A stretch of DNA of 64,000 nt from contig CM012955.1 in assembly GCA_000181795.3 (NCBI GenBank), positions 5,763,926 through 5,827,925 on the forward strand. The letters run 5' to 3'. Positions 22,402 to 35,370 of this stretch are shown piece by piece. Position numbers and translations under genes: made by a program. Each line of letters opens with the position of its first letter. Positions within the stretch are counted from its first letter, which is position 1. The DNA is from Trichinella spiralis. Lineage: Eukaryota > Nematoda > Enoplea > Trichinellida > Trichinellidae. Below the pieces are notes generated by a model. That model saw only the letters and a list, made by a program, of their open reading frames with translations, was not told the DNA's origin and made no database searches.

Positions 22402-24910
22402 ATGGGTAAGTTATTTGAAGTTTTGGTACATTCTTGGTTTTGGAAGAGTTTGTGTTTAAAATAAATGTAAAATATCTGTAAAGAGTTAACTGTTTGTCAG
22501 CATTGACTTTTTATCTATATTTTGAGTGATACTAATTTTAAATGTATGTTTAATAAAATAATTGTGAAAGAATCTATGCATATGTTTCTTTACTTTTTGT
22601 ATGTACTTTTTGAAAAATAAAATATTAATTTTTGCATTATTGTAAGATATTTTTGAGATTTTGAACGAAGTTATTACTTAATTTTAATTTATTATTGATA
22701 AGATTTGTATATGCATGCAAGAGCATTTGTTTTTTTACAGTTCAATAAATATATATAAGTTTATAATTTTATCAAAATCATTTTTTGTAATAATGAAATA
22801 ATTTTTTTTGATTTAGATCCATTACCTATAATTTTCGATGCTGGTCATCATTCACTTCGCATTGGTTTAAGTGGAAGGAGAAAGCCGGAGGTGAATCATA
22901 TGTTCAAAAATTGTGAATTATTAATTTCTATAGACAGTAGTTTAATAGTTTTGTTTTAATGTTATATTTGGATCTGTTATATAAATTACAAATATTTTCG
23001 TTTTTGTTTTGAACGTGAAATAAACTGTTTTGTAATTAGATTGATATGTATCATTGGTATGGTTGCAAGGATTATCCCATGAGTCCACAACTCCCTTCAA
23101 CGGATTTGCCCGAGAAACCCGTTCGACGAAACGCTAGACTGAAATTACCTTTTAAAGTACCAATAACAATTGACGATGATGAAGATATACCGTTGACAGT
23201 GGCGAGCCAGAGAAGAGAACTGTTTTTCGGTAGTGATGCTCTGGACAACACAAACCATAGTCTCGGGATGTATTCATTCTTAGAGAACGGCATAAGTATG
23301 CGTGAATGTTTTGCATTTTAGTTTTAATTGATTACTTTTCAGTTCAAGACTATGACTTTTTTGAAGCTGTCATGTACCACATGTATGCACAGCCAGGCTT
23401 CGGTGACAGTTGCGAGCATAATGTTTTCTTTACAGAACCTCCAGTATGAATTGTTGTTTTTTTTTGGTAAATTTCTCGTGATTTTGCTTTTTGTTCAGTG
23501 GAATAAAAATGAACATCGGAAAAGGATCGCCGAAATGATGTTTGAAACGTTCGATGTTCCGTCGATATATTTTTATAAAAATGCCGCACTGGCTGCGTAA
23601 GGCAGTTGTTGTGTTTGCTATGAATCTGGCATAGGGAAAACTTGTAATTTCAGATTTGCAAATGGGCGCACCACTGGACTCGTCGTGGACTGCGGAGCCA
23701 CGCACACGACTGTAGTTCCTGTGCGTGAAGGTTATTGTCTTCAAAAGGGTAAATGGATATTATTATCATTATTCTTGCTTGATTTGTATTGTTGAAACTG
23801 TTGTTCCAGGTTTGGTAACTACCCCCTTTGGAGGTGATGCGATGTCGGCCTTGTGTGCTGAATTGATGGAAAAACGGCAAATCAAAGTCATACCTCCAAA
23901 AGAGGAAGTGGATAAGCCGTTTATTTCGAAAGATTTTGTTGAAGGTTTGCATAGTTTTGCTCACTGGGTATGTGAATGTGATGATTGATCATCATCGTCA
24001 TTGTGCTGGAAAATGTGTTAGGTTTTTGTCAATTGTAGAAAAATGTGGAAAACTTCAAACGGAATGTTGTTGCTATACGTGGTGGTGAACAGCCGTGGTG
24101 GTAAGAATGAGATAATTTTGTTAAAAAAGAAAAGTTCTTTTTTAAATTTCTCTTGAAACATATTTCAGCGATGTTGAGAATTCAGAGGAAGTTGATTTCG
24201 ATTTTCTCGGTAGTGGAAAGCATTCTTTTGGTATTGAACGTTTTCAGCTGGGCGAAAATATGTTCAGTTTTCCTGTTTCTGGAGTAGGAAGCTTTCTTTT
24301 ACATGTTGCATTATTAGCAGTCGTTTTTTTCGTTTTAAGGCAACAAGTGCATTAGCCATCAGAACTGGTGGAATTTGGGGTAGTTTGAAGACTAGCGTTG
24401 GCAAAATTCCAATCGAATGGAGGCAGGTAGGAGTGAAATAGTAGTTGTAGTGTATGGTCAGTTTTATTTGTCATCTCTGTCAGCGAGTGATTCTTTTTTA
24501 GTCGTTGAGCAATGCAATCATCATTACTGGCGGAAATTCGTCGATTCAAGGTCTTGACGATCGTTTGGTCCATGAAGTGAATAGCAAAAAGCTGCGAGTA
24601 TGTTCGTCTATAATTTTCACTTTCATTTATTTCATCATTGTACAACAACAATTATTTATCTAATTTCAAAGAGTACGAAATTGAAAGTTTGCATACCGCC
24701 GCCGCAGATTTGTCGTTCTTATTCAGCATTTGTTGGCGCTTCATTGATCACGCGTTTGGTATTTATTCTCTTTTCTTTTCTTTTCTTTTCTTCTTCTTCT
24801 TTAAATTTTAATAATTATTATAAATTTAGGATGTAATGGAAAACTTGTGGTTGCGCAGAAGAGATTATGAAGAATTTGGTGTACTGGCGTTGATGAGTAA
24901 ATGTCCTTGA
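22402..24910 (+). CDS. ACTL6A: actin-related protein ACTL6/BAF53 (Arp4)
   Basis: Thirteen coding exons keep frame: 22402-22405 (ATG plus G), 22817-22890, 23040-23295, 23343-23443, 23499-23596, 23654-23748, 23810-23967, 24039-24100, 24169-24283, 24340-24426, 24502-24597, 24672-24758 and 24830-24910. They give about 437 residues against 429 in human. BAF53 signatures include [20 protein letters not shown] (phosphate-2 loop), [20 protein letters not shown] and [20 protein letters not shown]; the C-terminus is [13 protein letters not shown]...KCP. The first phosphate loop ([11 protein letters not shown]) departs from actin, as in this subfamily. The protein is a nuclear subunit of SWI/SNF, INO80 and NuA4-type complexes. 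It is divergent with RAD54 and convergent with the GPCR gene 262 bp downstream. ACTL6A versus ACTL6B cannot be split in invertebrates. Confidence 0.92.
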
Positions 24911-25023
24911 TTTTGTTTTGTTTTGTTTCTTCTACGAGAATGTTCATGAGGATTTTTGATTTTAAACTTACTTTGCCGTTTGTTCGTAAGTTGTCTTAGC
25001 TTCAGCTTATGATTGTTTCCAAT

Positions 25024-25029
25024 AATAAA
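25024..25029 (+). terminator. poly(A) signal of ACTL6
   Basis: AATAAA lies about 114 bp after the ACTL6 stop, in the short spacer shared with the convergent GPCR gene. Confidence 0.4.
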
Positions 25030-25067
25030 AAAAATATTTGCACTGTGATGGTCATTTTGATCGGTAA

Positions 25068-25073
25068 TTTATT
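25068..25073 (-). terminator. poly(A) signal of the GPCR gene (AATAAA on minus)
   Basis: TTTATT on plus reads AATAAA on minus about 100 bp after the GPCR stop. It overlaps the zone where the ACTL6 transcript should end, so the two 3' UTRs probably overlap. Confidence 0.4.
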
Positions 25074-25172
25074 GGTTTGTAATTGTAATACATAAAATGA
25101 TCGTCCACTTGGCTGTGTCACGTTGTCAGCATGGTTGTGTTTGTGAAATGATGAAATGTTGAACAAGGGACT

Positions 25173-26418
25173 TCATTTTCCAGTGATCATGCGGAGCAGT
25201 TGTCTGAATACTTGACGAAAGGCTCCTCGAAATTTGGCCGACATCGCGTGATACAGGATGGGATTCAGAGCACAGTTGATGTAGATCATCGTTTTAGCGA
25301 CAAGCAAGTACCTGAGATGGAAATTTATGTAAATATCCGTGTAAAAGTTGGTCAATTTCAACGTTATCAGCATTCAACAAATTCTTACCACTTTTCAATC
25401 CAAGGTTGACTTGCGAAAGAATTGTAAACGACCAATCCTCGGTATGGTAGCCAGCAGATTGTAAACGTGAACACAATTGCGATCAGCATATTTACAATCT
25501 GAATTCACAAGTTTTACTATTAAACAGTTGAACAATAACGAGGGTCTATATTAGCTTGTTTACTTGTACACGGCTTCGATTGGAACGTACCGACCGCCTG
25601 GTAGAGACAATGCAAAAATTTGCCGAAGTCATTTCGTCGATTTCGACGAACGAGCCAAGTTTGCGTTTCAATTTGGTGGACGTTTTTTTACAACATAAAT
25701 CACGATAATTTCCATACAAGGTGAAAACGATTCGTCCATAAACGACGATGTAGAGGAAAAATGGAATCCAATAGAAGAGCAGCATGTCGGTCATGAATAT
25801 AGCTTTGTAATTGCTGCGATTCATTTTGAACGTACACCGACATGCATCTTTCCAGTCTTCGTAGTCGAGCGGCGACAAGCCGGTCAGAAATAGCCAGGGT
25901 GAAGTGTACAAGACGCTGAAGATCCAAATGAAGCAGATGATCATCTTGGCCCTTTTTATAGTACATATGAATTGTGCTTTCATTGGGTGGCATATTCCGA
26001 TGTATCGTTCCAAAGTGAAAGCGGCTATTGAAAGCGAAGACGCGTTGATGGCCAGAAAGGAGAGAAAAGTCAAAAGACGACAGCCGATTTCTCCAAAAAT
26101 GTACACATCTTCGGGTACGTGCATCCAGACAATTTCAGTCGGAGTGGAACTGAGAAAGCATAGACAATCCGCAGCTGCCAGAGAAACCAAATAACAATTG
26201 GTCGGACTAATCATACCTTTCATCGACAGTACCACACCAATTACCAACAAATTGCCGAATACACCGACCAGTGCTGTGGTACTGTACGCCAACGTGGCGG
26301 TCCAACGAAATTCAGCTGGTAAATAGGCTTCAGAACTGTTTCGCATCGTGGGAAAAATACTCGACAAATTTTCAAGCATATTTTGCAACGTTTCATTCGT
26401 TTGACTTTCTTGTCTCAT
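25173..26418 (-). CDS. TRH-receptor-like neuropeptide GPCR
   Basis: Three exons keep frame: 26418-25564, 25498-25389 and 25311-25173, about 367 residues. The N-terminus has N-glycosylation sequons (NET, NSS). Seven hydrophobic segments carry class A marks: GNLLVIG in TM1, SLAAAD in TM2, ERYIGICHP (DRY-type) after TM3, TICWLPY (CWxP) in TM6 and NPILYH (NPxxY) in TM7. The run INASSLSIAAFTLERYIGIC and SPTNCYLVSLAAADCLCFLS are typical of thyrotropin-releasing-hormone receptors, whose protostome ligands are EFLGamide-type peptides. Signalling is expected through Gq at the neuronal plasma membrane (family knowledge). Conserved cysteines for the ECL1-ECL2 disulfide are present (GCRLLTF; DACRC). No upstream coding exon is needed, but a distant 5' UTR exon is possible in the empty 12 kb upstream. 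Confidence 0.88.
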
Positions 26419-26910
26419 TATAATACCGCTGTTCTGCTTCTTGTCACGACTTTACTCACTTTCCAGCATCGCTTTTCGACGTTTTGTCTTTTCAACGACG
26501 CAATGAACAAATTTTCAAATATACTTCCAATTTGAACTTGATTTTCATTTACCTTAACAGTAAAAATTAGAAATTATTAAAATGAAGAGTTGAATTTTGC
26601 AAAATAAATGCAAATTGGCTTTCTTTTCTACCAGAAATTACATTTCAATCAATAATTCGATCAAACAGTTCAACAACTCTTCGCTGTTTACAAGAGTTTA
26701 AACTTGATTTAAACTTCACACGCGCCAATGATGAATGCAAACAGTGAAAAACTCCATGCTGTGTTTTTCAACCTTTATCCATTTTTATTCAGTTGTGCAT
26801 GGAAAATTGGACAAATTATAAAAAGAAAAGTTGAATAAACTGAACGATGACATTCAAATAATTTCACAAAGTTGAAACATATTATTGATATTCAAAAGTA
26901 CATTGTATTA

Positions 26911-26938
26911 ATATATACATATATATATATATATATAT
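26911..26938. repeat. (AT)n microsatellite
   Basis: Near-perfect TA dinucleotide array upstream of the GPCR gene. Confidence 0.9.
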
Positions 26939-29463
26939 TTTAACAAACGAATTTAATTTGAAAATCTGTTAGTTTCATAAAAATCACATTTCATTTTCCT
27001 TTCTTTCTTTTCTTTTATTAACTGAATCACATTATCAGCAGAAGTAATTATTTGAAACATTTCCTTATTCAGATGAAAAATATCAATAATATCAAATAAT
27101 TTGAATATTATTTACTTTGAAAAGACTTAATTTAACTTGAAAATGACAGACAATAAGTTTTTTGACGATACTAAAAGTAACTTATGATTTTAAAATAAAT
27201 AAGTATATCGATACATTTCAGCAAATTTGAACTACTATTTCTACAACTTGGCAACATTTCAACTGATTCAAAACCCAATCAAGTTAGCAATTAACTTTTG
27301 AAAATGAAAAAATTTCAAAAATTTAATAAGTCTACATAGAATAAATTATTACATCATGCATCATTTCAATAGAAAAAGGTGATGACGTAAGAGAGACTTT
27401 CGCATTAATAATACTGTATTAGTCACGTCAAAGATTTAATCTTCAACTTCAATATAATGCACACAAGACGTTTCATTTATTTAAATATAATTCATCACGC
27501 CTAAAAATGTCGACGCTTTCGCACCGAACGTTTTCCGCTGTTACAAGATGAGCAACAGGCCAATTTTAATTTGCCATTTACTTCAAAAGTAATGCATAAT
27601 TTATGCCAAACGTTTACTCAACACTGAAAAATGAGTTATTTTATCGATTAAGATGCACAAATTGAAATTTTTGAAAAAAATAAACATTTTCGATTCCCCC
27701 AATAACGACAACAAAGACAATATAGCCGATAAAATTTTTGAAAAAAAGTTTTTTCAAAAAACCACTAAAATCAATCAGCAATATTTAATAAAGACGTCCA
27801 AACTTGTCCGCACCGTTCCCAATGGCGCATCTATTGAAATATTGTCCATTAAAGTGCCAGTAGTTGAGATGATATATGATTCGGCAGATATATCATCATA
27901 TGTATTGGGAAAAAGTTTAAAAAATTTGCATGTTTGATTATTTGGGGCTATTTTTCAAGTATAAATTTTCAATTTACTTCACGACAAAAATGTTCTATCC
28001 TAACAACAATTGTTCCTAATTTTAATACAGTATTCCTTGTAGTTGAATTTGTTATTTTTGTAATGTTTATTGAGTGCGTACGATTGGAAAATGACATGCA
28101 TTTAATATGACGAATTTCGTATACAATTATGATAAAACGTTACATTTCTTAGCACCATAAATCGGTACTTTCTTCTACTGGTTTTTTGGTGAAACTTACA
28201 CCACCATTCGGACAAACCAAAAATGGTCCATCACTGCAAATTCATTTATCAAACAAAAATTTGAACTATCAGCGATGATGATGTAAAAAGATATTTGCTA
28301 ATTATTTTACTGAATCGATGAACAATTTCTCAAACAATAATGATAAATCTTTTGCAATGATCGACCAATTGAATGAACTACCAACGAAGACAACTGTAAT
28401 TAATATGCATAATAAACACTAGTTAAAAGTTCCAGTGTAAAAATGGAGACAGTCAAGTTTAATTCGCACTTAGACTTTTTTACTGATAAAAAGACCAAAA
28501 AATAAGTGCAGCAAAGGTGGAATAAAAAGTTCTTTCTGAAAGTGGAATCATCGTTATGAGAACACAATGTTACTGAAATTGTATTGTATTTTTACTGAAA
28601 GCTCAAGTTTTAATGAAGATTATTTTTCAAGAAATATATTTTTTTAAAAATTGGTAACAATTGCTAAAAGGAAAAGAAAAACAAGCAGTTAATTATTCAG
28701 TGGAAGAAAAGTTTCTCAACTGACAATGTATGCAGGCGGTTGAAGATGATATGAATCGTGTTAAAATGAAATTTTCCAAAATAGCACAAGATAAAATTTC
28801 CAACAAATGCAAGATAATGTATTTCTTTAATCGCAAAATCCCCTGAACAAGAGTCAAAGTCAATGTTCAAGCATCCTTTTTTAGAGATTCAATTTGATTA
28901 TTTTTACTAAAAACAATTCACTTGATCATCGATGTGTTTCAATTAAAACAGACCGAAAATTAATTAATCAATTCATAAATGTTAATTTCTTTTTGTTTCT
29001 TTGCACATCTACCTGTTCTATACTTTAATGAACAACCGATGCTTCTTTCTTTTCTTCTCTTTGCATCATGGTAAATGTTTGTGGGTGAAAATTTTACAAA
29101 ATAATAAAAGTCAATTTAAATTTAAATTTCACTGGACACAAAATGTGGAAACAAATTTCCCTCGCAACTATATCAAACTAATTCACCACTGAGATCCAAA
29201 GTGCTCATCTGTGAAGCTGTGAAAAATTATCCCCACACGGCTTCGGTGAATTTCTATTCAAAAATGGCTTTATTTTTGAAATTTTTGTGAAAAGCAATTT
29301 CACGCTTATAAAAGAGATCAGCACGTTTGAATTTGTAATCCACGATGCGCACTGCTGAGCGCGTGTCACAAAATGATGTCGGTGTTGTTATTCTCTGAAA
29401 TTTATATTCAAAAATTCTATATTTATCTTCATTTATTAATGCTCACAGAAAACAGCTGATGCG

Positions 29464-29464
<1 letters not shown>

Positions 29465-29494
<30 letters not shown>

Positions 29495-29495
29495 T
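29465..29495. repeat. (AAT)n microsatellite
   Basis: Roughly ten tandem ATA/TAA units in non-coding DNA. Confidence 0.9.
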
Positions 29496-30331
29496 TTATT
29501 GACTCGGAATAAAAATATGCGCATTATCCATAAAAATCCGTAAAAATTATTTTTCCGCAACAACAACAACTTTAAAGTGCTGCATTTCAGACAGATTACA
29601 TTAATTTTGTACATTCTACTTTGGCAGAGGATAATTTCAACAGCATAACAATGCAATACAGCACTATAATCTTTTTGGAAATATTGCAATTGCTGTTCAA
29701 CGAAATGCAATTTCTATATGACCTGGTCATCAATTAGACTTATAAAATATGATCACAATCATTGAGTGAAAAAATGTCAACAAGTAATAATTAACTGTGT
29801 AAGTTCAACTTTATGAAACGAGAAAAAAATAAAAAAAAACACTAAATATGAATGAGAATAGCTGATAAATATTTGATAATTTTGGTCAAATTGAAATATT
29901 CACACAAAAGTTTGCTTGCTTAATAAGTTTATCTTTATAATTTTATATTTATCTAAGAAACGTTGGATGTGTAATGAAGCAATGCTCAATGCGCACTTCA
30001 AGTCGAAAATGGAATAACGCATTGTCAAGAAATGATATTGGAAAACTTCAAAATAGCGCATAATTGAATTTGGAAATAAATAATAAATTGTAAATTTGTA
30101 AAATAAGCTTTTCCAAATTGATTGTGGAAATTTTTTTGAAAATAAAAACTGACTTCAAATTAATTATTTTAAAAAGTACACTCGAATAAATAAATAAATT
30201 AATAACGTATAAAATATGTGTATTATTATACGATGAACAAGAATTTTATTCATTGAATTGAAATAGATTTGATGAAAAATGTGTACAAAATTTTAATGAA
30301 GATTTATCGAATAAAAAAAGAAAAAGAAAAA

Positions 30332-30398
30332 TGACTGACCGACTGACTGACTGATTGACTGACTGACTGGCTGACTGACCGAGTGACTGACTGACTGA
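30332..30398. repeat. (GACT)n tetranucleotide array
   Basis: About 16 tandem TGAC/GACT units over 67 bp, with a few substitutions (ccga, gatt, ctgg, gagt). It is the longest tetranucleotide array in the window and unusually GC-rich for its surroundings. Confidence 0.9.
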
Positions 30399-30974
30399 TA
30401 TATTTAATAAATAATTAATAAGAATAATTTTAATATATTTAAGAGAATAATTTAATAATAATAATAAATTGATGAAAAAAAATATGATTGGAGAGCTCTG
30501 TTACTCACTGATTAGGTTGCAATTAGACGCTTCTTCAACTTTGTTGATGCTGTATTGCTTTTCATCTGTTGCAATTGAGATATTGTTCAGCATGTAAAGT
30601 CAAGCCGCAGGTTATTATATAATCAATTTCAACGTTCATTTATATATCATTTGTTTAGTCATGCAAAGTTGGAAGAAAAATTCAATATCGAGACTTTTGA
30701 AAATTGTTCCAGCAACAGTCTTCATATATTATGGAAAATGAATTAATCTTCGCTGCTTATAGAAACAAGGGAAAAATTGTCAAACATGGAATGTTTCAAA
30801 AATTATGAAATTTTATTTTTCTATCAAATTTTGTTAAATAAAACTCATCTAAAAATTTTCAATTAAATTAGCAGAAAAGCAGGTGGATTAATCTAATCGA
30901 CAAAAATAGTAAGAGAAATATTTAAAAAAAAATATTCTACCTCCTTTCAGCAATGGGTTACAATATTTCCTGTA

Positions 30975-31008
30975 GTAATAATAATAATAATAATAATAAT
31001 GATAATAA
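30975..31008. repeat. (AAT)n microsatellite
   Basis: Tandem TAA units with one GAT interruption, in the gene-poor stretch. Confidence 0.9.
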
Positions 31009-33218
31009 CGTTCTCTCTTATTTCTATTTTAATGTACTTTAAAATGAAATAAAAGGACTTTATTAAAATTAAAAATGAAAAGAAAAAAAAATAATAAATG
31101 ATTCCAGTAATTAGATAATGTAAAATAAGCCAAATTTAAAAATATTTTCATATGATAAAGTAATGTAAATTAAATTAGTCACTGAAAAATACATTATTCA
31201 TTTGAATGGAAATATAAAATTCAGAAAGTGAGGATTACAAAAAGTGAAATAAATTTATATGCAAAGTTTAAATTACCCTAAAAGTTGAACAACGCAATTT
31301 GCAATATTGCAGACGAGAGTAGCAAGTATGAAGTCAAATAGAATCGCAAGTTTTCCAGTTAAATACAAAACAAGCAGTTGTAAAAAATGAAAATTTAATT
31401 TTCAGAATTATGATTTCAATCATCGGCATCAATATGGAATCATTCATTCAAATAGAGTGATGCATGTTTAAAAATGGATTATTAATTTAAACCACTGTGT
31501 AAATTATACGTATGTGATTATACGTAAGGCTGTGCAGTATTTACGTATTCACGTGCATAGTTCCCCAAACGGTTTGACCATATATAATACGAGAAAATAA
31601 AATAGAATAAAATTTTTTAAATAACCACTTTTTATTATTAAATGATTTCATACGATGATGAAATCTTTCATGCATCAGTGAATAAAAATTGTTGATGATG
31701 ATATATCGGATGGAATAGCCATTTATCTTAGCAAATGCAAAAGCAAAGAGAAAAGAGTAGAATAGTTCGTGTCATGCTTAAACTTGACATGTCATTCAAT
31801 TGAATATGAATAATTTATTTAAGAATAATAGCTGCCGTTGATTTTGAGAAATAATTTATAAACCATCTATCCCAACTAGTCATCTGTTCTTGTGGAGATT
31901 TTTTTTTCTGGAAAAAATATTGACCAAAAAATGATATTACTATGTAACAGCGATAAAGAAATAATAAGTAAGAAACTGAAATTGAATTCATTTTCTGTTC
32001 AATTAATATTTTTTCATCATTATTTTGAATTCATCCTCATTATACAACAATACAAATTGATAAACGACATAAAATGCAAATTTTACACTTCTCATTATTA
32101 ACTGTGGTAATATTGTGGTAAAAATAAAATGCATGTTTACGACATTTTCGCTCTTAGCGTAATTGGATTTTATTGTAGCATCCAATCACACAATCATCCT
32201 ATTAAAGTCCTTTTTTTGATGCTTTATATTATTTCTTCATTTCGCTTTTTATACTGAATGAGTTGCATTATTTCCACATACTGGCTGTTACCAGGGTGAA
32301 TAAATGGAAAAACGCATCCTTTATACGGATGACAAATTTAAAATAAAATCCATTAATTCAAATCCAGTGTATGAATGTCAAAAGAAAGCTTTGCTTACAT
32401 GTTAGTGAAGCCTGCATTTTGTGACACTTTCATCTAATGATTCAACGAACGAATGAACGAAAACAAGCAATTTGAAATTCACCTCATCTCATCAACAGCA
32501 TATTTTGTCTTTTTTTGTATTAATTTTGAATATTATTCAAAAGTTTTGCAAAAACTGAGACAAAAATATCATTGTGCTTCTTGTTCTCATTTACAAACAT
32601 AGCTCAGCTAATCGAAGCGGCATATTTATAATAAAAACAATAAAAAAAGGTATTCTTTGAAATTAAAATCAAAATCTATTATTATTATTATTATAACTAC
32701 TCTTTTTCTGATAAATCTAAATAATGAAGTCTTTTGGATATTTTGAAATAAAATCTCGTTAATCAGTCAAGTATATATATATATTAAGTAGATTAACTAA
32801 CGTCAATGAACAAAATAAAAACAGCAAAGTGATTGAAATGCAAAGAAGATTTATGGAACAAAGAACTATAAAAAGCATAATATAAATCTTATTACTTTTT
32901 TGAATAAAAGTAATCTATATAATATTTGAAAATTTGTGATGTTTCAATCTTAATTAATAATGAATTGTACCATTGAAATAACTTTTCATTATAACAAGGC
33001 ATTGAAAATTATGCATGTCGGTTTTCAAGAAATGAATGAGAATGCACGACGGTGTAAACAAATCAGAAAAATAAAAAATTGAAATTTCAAACTTGTGTGC
33101 AATTAGTAGTAGTTTTTATGCAAATGTAAATGCAAAACATTCAATAGTTAAAGTATGCTTTCAGCAGAAAAGCTGAAAAATAAAAAGTGCCTAATCACTG
33201 TCATTTGTCATTGGAACA

Positions 33219-33401
33219 ATGAAACAAATAACAAGCATCTACTTGCTGTCTTTCCTTTTTTTATGGCTAAACTTGCATCATCAGAATGTCCAAAGTTGCT
33301 TTTACAAAATTGAAAAAGGAAATCATTTATTTTCAACTTTTCAAATGGAAAATTGCTTACTTCAGTTAATTTCAAAAAAGAAAATTAAAACAAAGCAGTG
33401 A
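33219..33401 (+). CDS. possible small secreted peptide
   Basis: A 60-codon frame from a true ATG begins with a plausible signal peptide: a basic start MKQ, a hydrophobic core (IYLLSFLFLWL), then NVQS before C. The mature part would be about 34 residues with two cysteines and a basic tail (SKKKIKTKQ). There is no splice partner or known family. In a region this AT-rich, hydrophobic chance frames are common, so this is only a candidate. Confidence 0.2.
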   Translation: MKQITSIYLLSFLFLWLNLHHQNVQSCFYKIEKGNHLFSTFQMENCLLQLISKKKIKTKQ

Positions 33402-35118
33402 CTGATTTCAATTTTGCTACTCATCCTGAGAAATGAAACAAAACAAGTACATCAATACACAACATATTTATCTTAATCATCATATTCATTAACAAATGAC
33501 ATTTTACTTTTTATACATGTAAGAATTTATTTTAAAAATTATAATATCTACAAATTTAAGCTAATGTTGACAGTATATTACAGATGAGTGTAAAATGAAC
33601 GAATTATCCGACCAATATACCGGTAAACAAAGCAACATATTCATCTAATTTAAATTACATTTCAAGCATTGCTTCAAGCATTCATTCAAAGTATTTATTG
33701 TACAGTGATGTTGTACAACGAGTAATATTGGAATTGTAAATTTCAATTCGAATACAGTGGCATTAAAACATTTATAATAACAACTGCTTACTTTTAAGTT
33801 TCAAAATTTGAATTCAGTAATATCCGTCTGGTTATTAAATGGAATCATTTTTTTCATAATTGCAAATTTGATAACACATTTTGCTTAAATTATTGCAATA
33901 TTAATATTGGAAGGTTCATTCTCAGGAGATGTTGCAGTATTAATGATCATTTCGATCGCGCAATGATAATTATTGAATAATAAAGGCACTGCTGAAGAGA
34001 ACAAAAATCAATTTGCAAAGGTACAATCCACCAATCCAACGTACAAAGGTTTCACTTGATGTTTATGATTCAGATGATTCACTGACATTGGATTAGTAGA
34101 TTTATCGTTAATTCAGATCAACTAATTAATATGTGCACAACAATGAAACAACATTAAAATTTTTCACAATTCCAAGAAAATTCATTTCCGCTACTAATTT
34201 TACTTTTTCTTGATAATATCTCGTTGTTGGAAATTTTTTCAAAGTAAAAATTCAATTTCCAATCTAATAACATTCCATTGTTCAACGGACGTTGAAATGA
34301 ATAATAAGAAGAAGAAGAAATTTGCATACCACCGATAAACTATTGAAAAAATGACAGCTGAAAAAAAACTGACATGCAGATGATGTCGAAGATCGAGTGA
34401 AGCGTACTTTGTATCATCAATAATTCAACAGCCGCCATCAAATAAATATTTAAGCTGAAATCTCGCACACAATTCAGCAAAAGTTTTCAAACTTGCATTC
34501 GCTCATTTGTTAACTTTTTTATATTCTGAACAATATTTTGACATGCACTGCTTTTTGAATTGATTTGAATTTTTTCACTCTCTCTCTCATTGCTGCTATC
34601 CAACGCGTCCGAAGGGGTCGTTGAAAATCATTTCAATGCAAAATTGAATTCATCAAATTTGTCCCATTGAACTTTAGTAAATTTGAAAAAAAAATAAATA
34701 ATTGAGAAAAATTTTTAACTAGAAAACAAATTATTTATCAATTAATTGAAGGGTAGAAGTGTAAATTGAGATTCTTTCGCAAAAGATCCATTACAATTTT
34801 GCATATTCTCCATGTATTTTTATTGAATCTTGAAAGCATTCACAGTAGAGCAATCGATAACTTTTGTGTATGCAAATTGAAAAAAAAACCAATCCTATCT
34901 ATCAGTCGGTGTGATGAGAGTAAAGCAAAGGAAAAAAAATTGGAAAAAAGCATTAGCAAAAATGCATTTTGCTTGTTATTTGAAAAATTTTCGTAATTTC
35001 TACCAATTTTTCGTTGTTGATCATAGGCAAAACGAAATGGATGGAAAATTTTTTCAATGGACGACGATTCAGTGCAAGCATGTGAAAACAAGCGAGCTAA
35101 TTTTCATTAGCCAATTTC

Positions 35119-35145
35119 CTCCCCCCCCCTCCCCCCTTCCCCCTC
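35119..35145. repeat. C-rich homopolymer tract
   Basis: A run of mostly C with a few T. Like the C or G runs at 17521, 38785 and 54891, it stands out sharply in this AT-rich sequence. Confidence 0.85.
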
Positions 35146-35333
35146 AATCTTACTTACCCTGCCAAAATGCCCGTCACACGACAACATCATTTCTAGATAA
35201 TACAATCAAATAGAAACATCTTAATCTTGCTTTTTTTGCTGCTTTGAAATTTAACTTAACCACCTTGTCAAATTTTCAATAAAAAATGAAGAACAGCAGT
35301 ACAGTTGAATTCATTATTGAAATGTCAAAAAAT

Positions 35334-35370
35334 ACATATATACATATATATATATATATATGTATATATA
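35334..35370. repeat. (AT)n / ATAC microsatellite
   Basis: Alternating TA array with CA and TG interruptions. Confidence 0.9.

Noticed and set aside
25904-26194. 96-codon plus-strand frame
   Set aside because: It is an antisense shadow of the GPCR coding exon, whose minus-strand frame is clearly conserved.
27653-27937. 94-codon plus-strand frame
   Set aside because: Lysine/isoleucine-rich composition typical of the AT background. There is no splice context and no recognisable domain.
30332-30398. Regular short repeats considered as a CRISPR-like array
   Set aside because: They are pure tetranucleotide tandem units without unique spacers, in a eukaryotic genome; a plain microsatellite.
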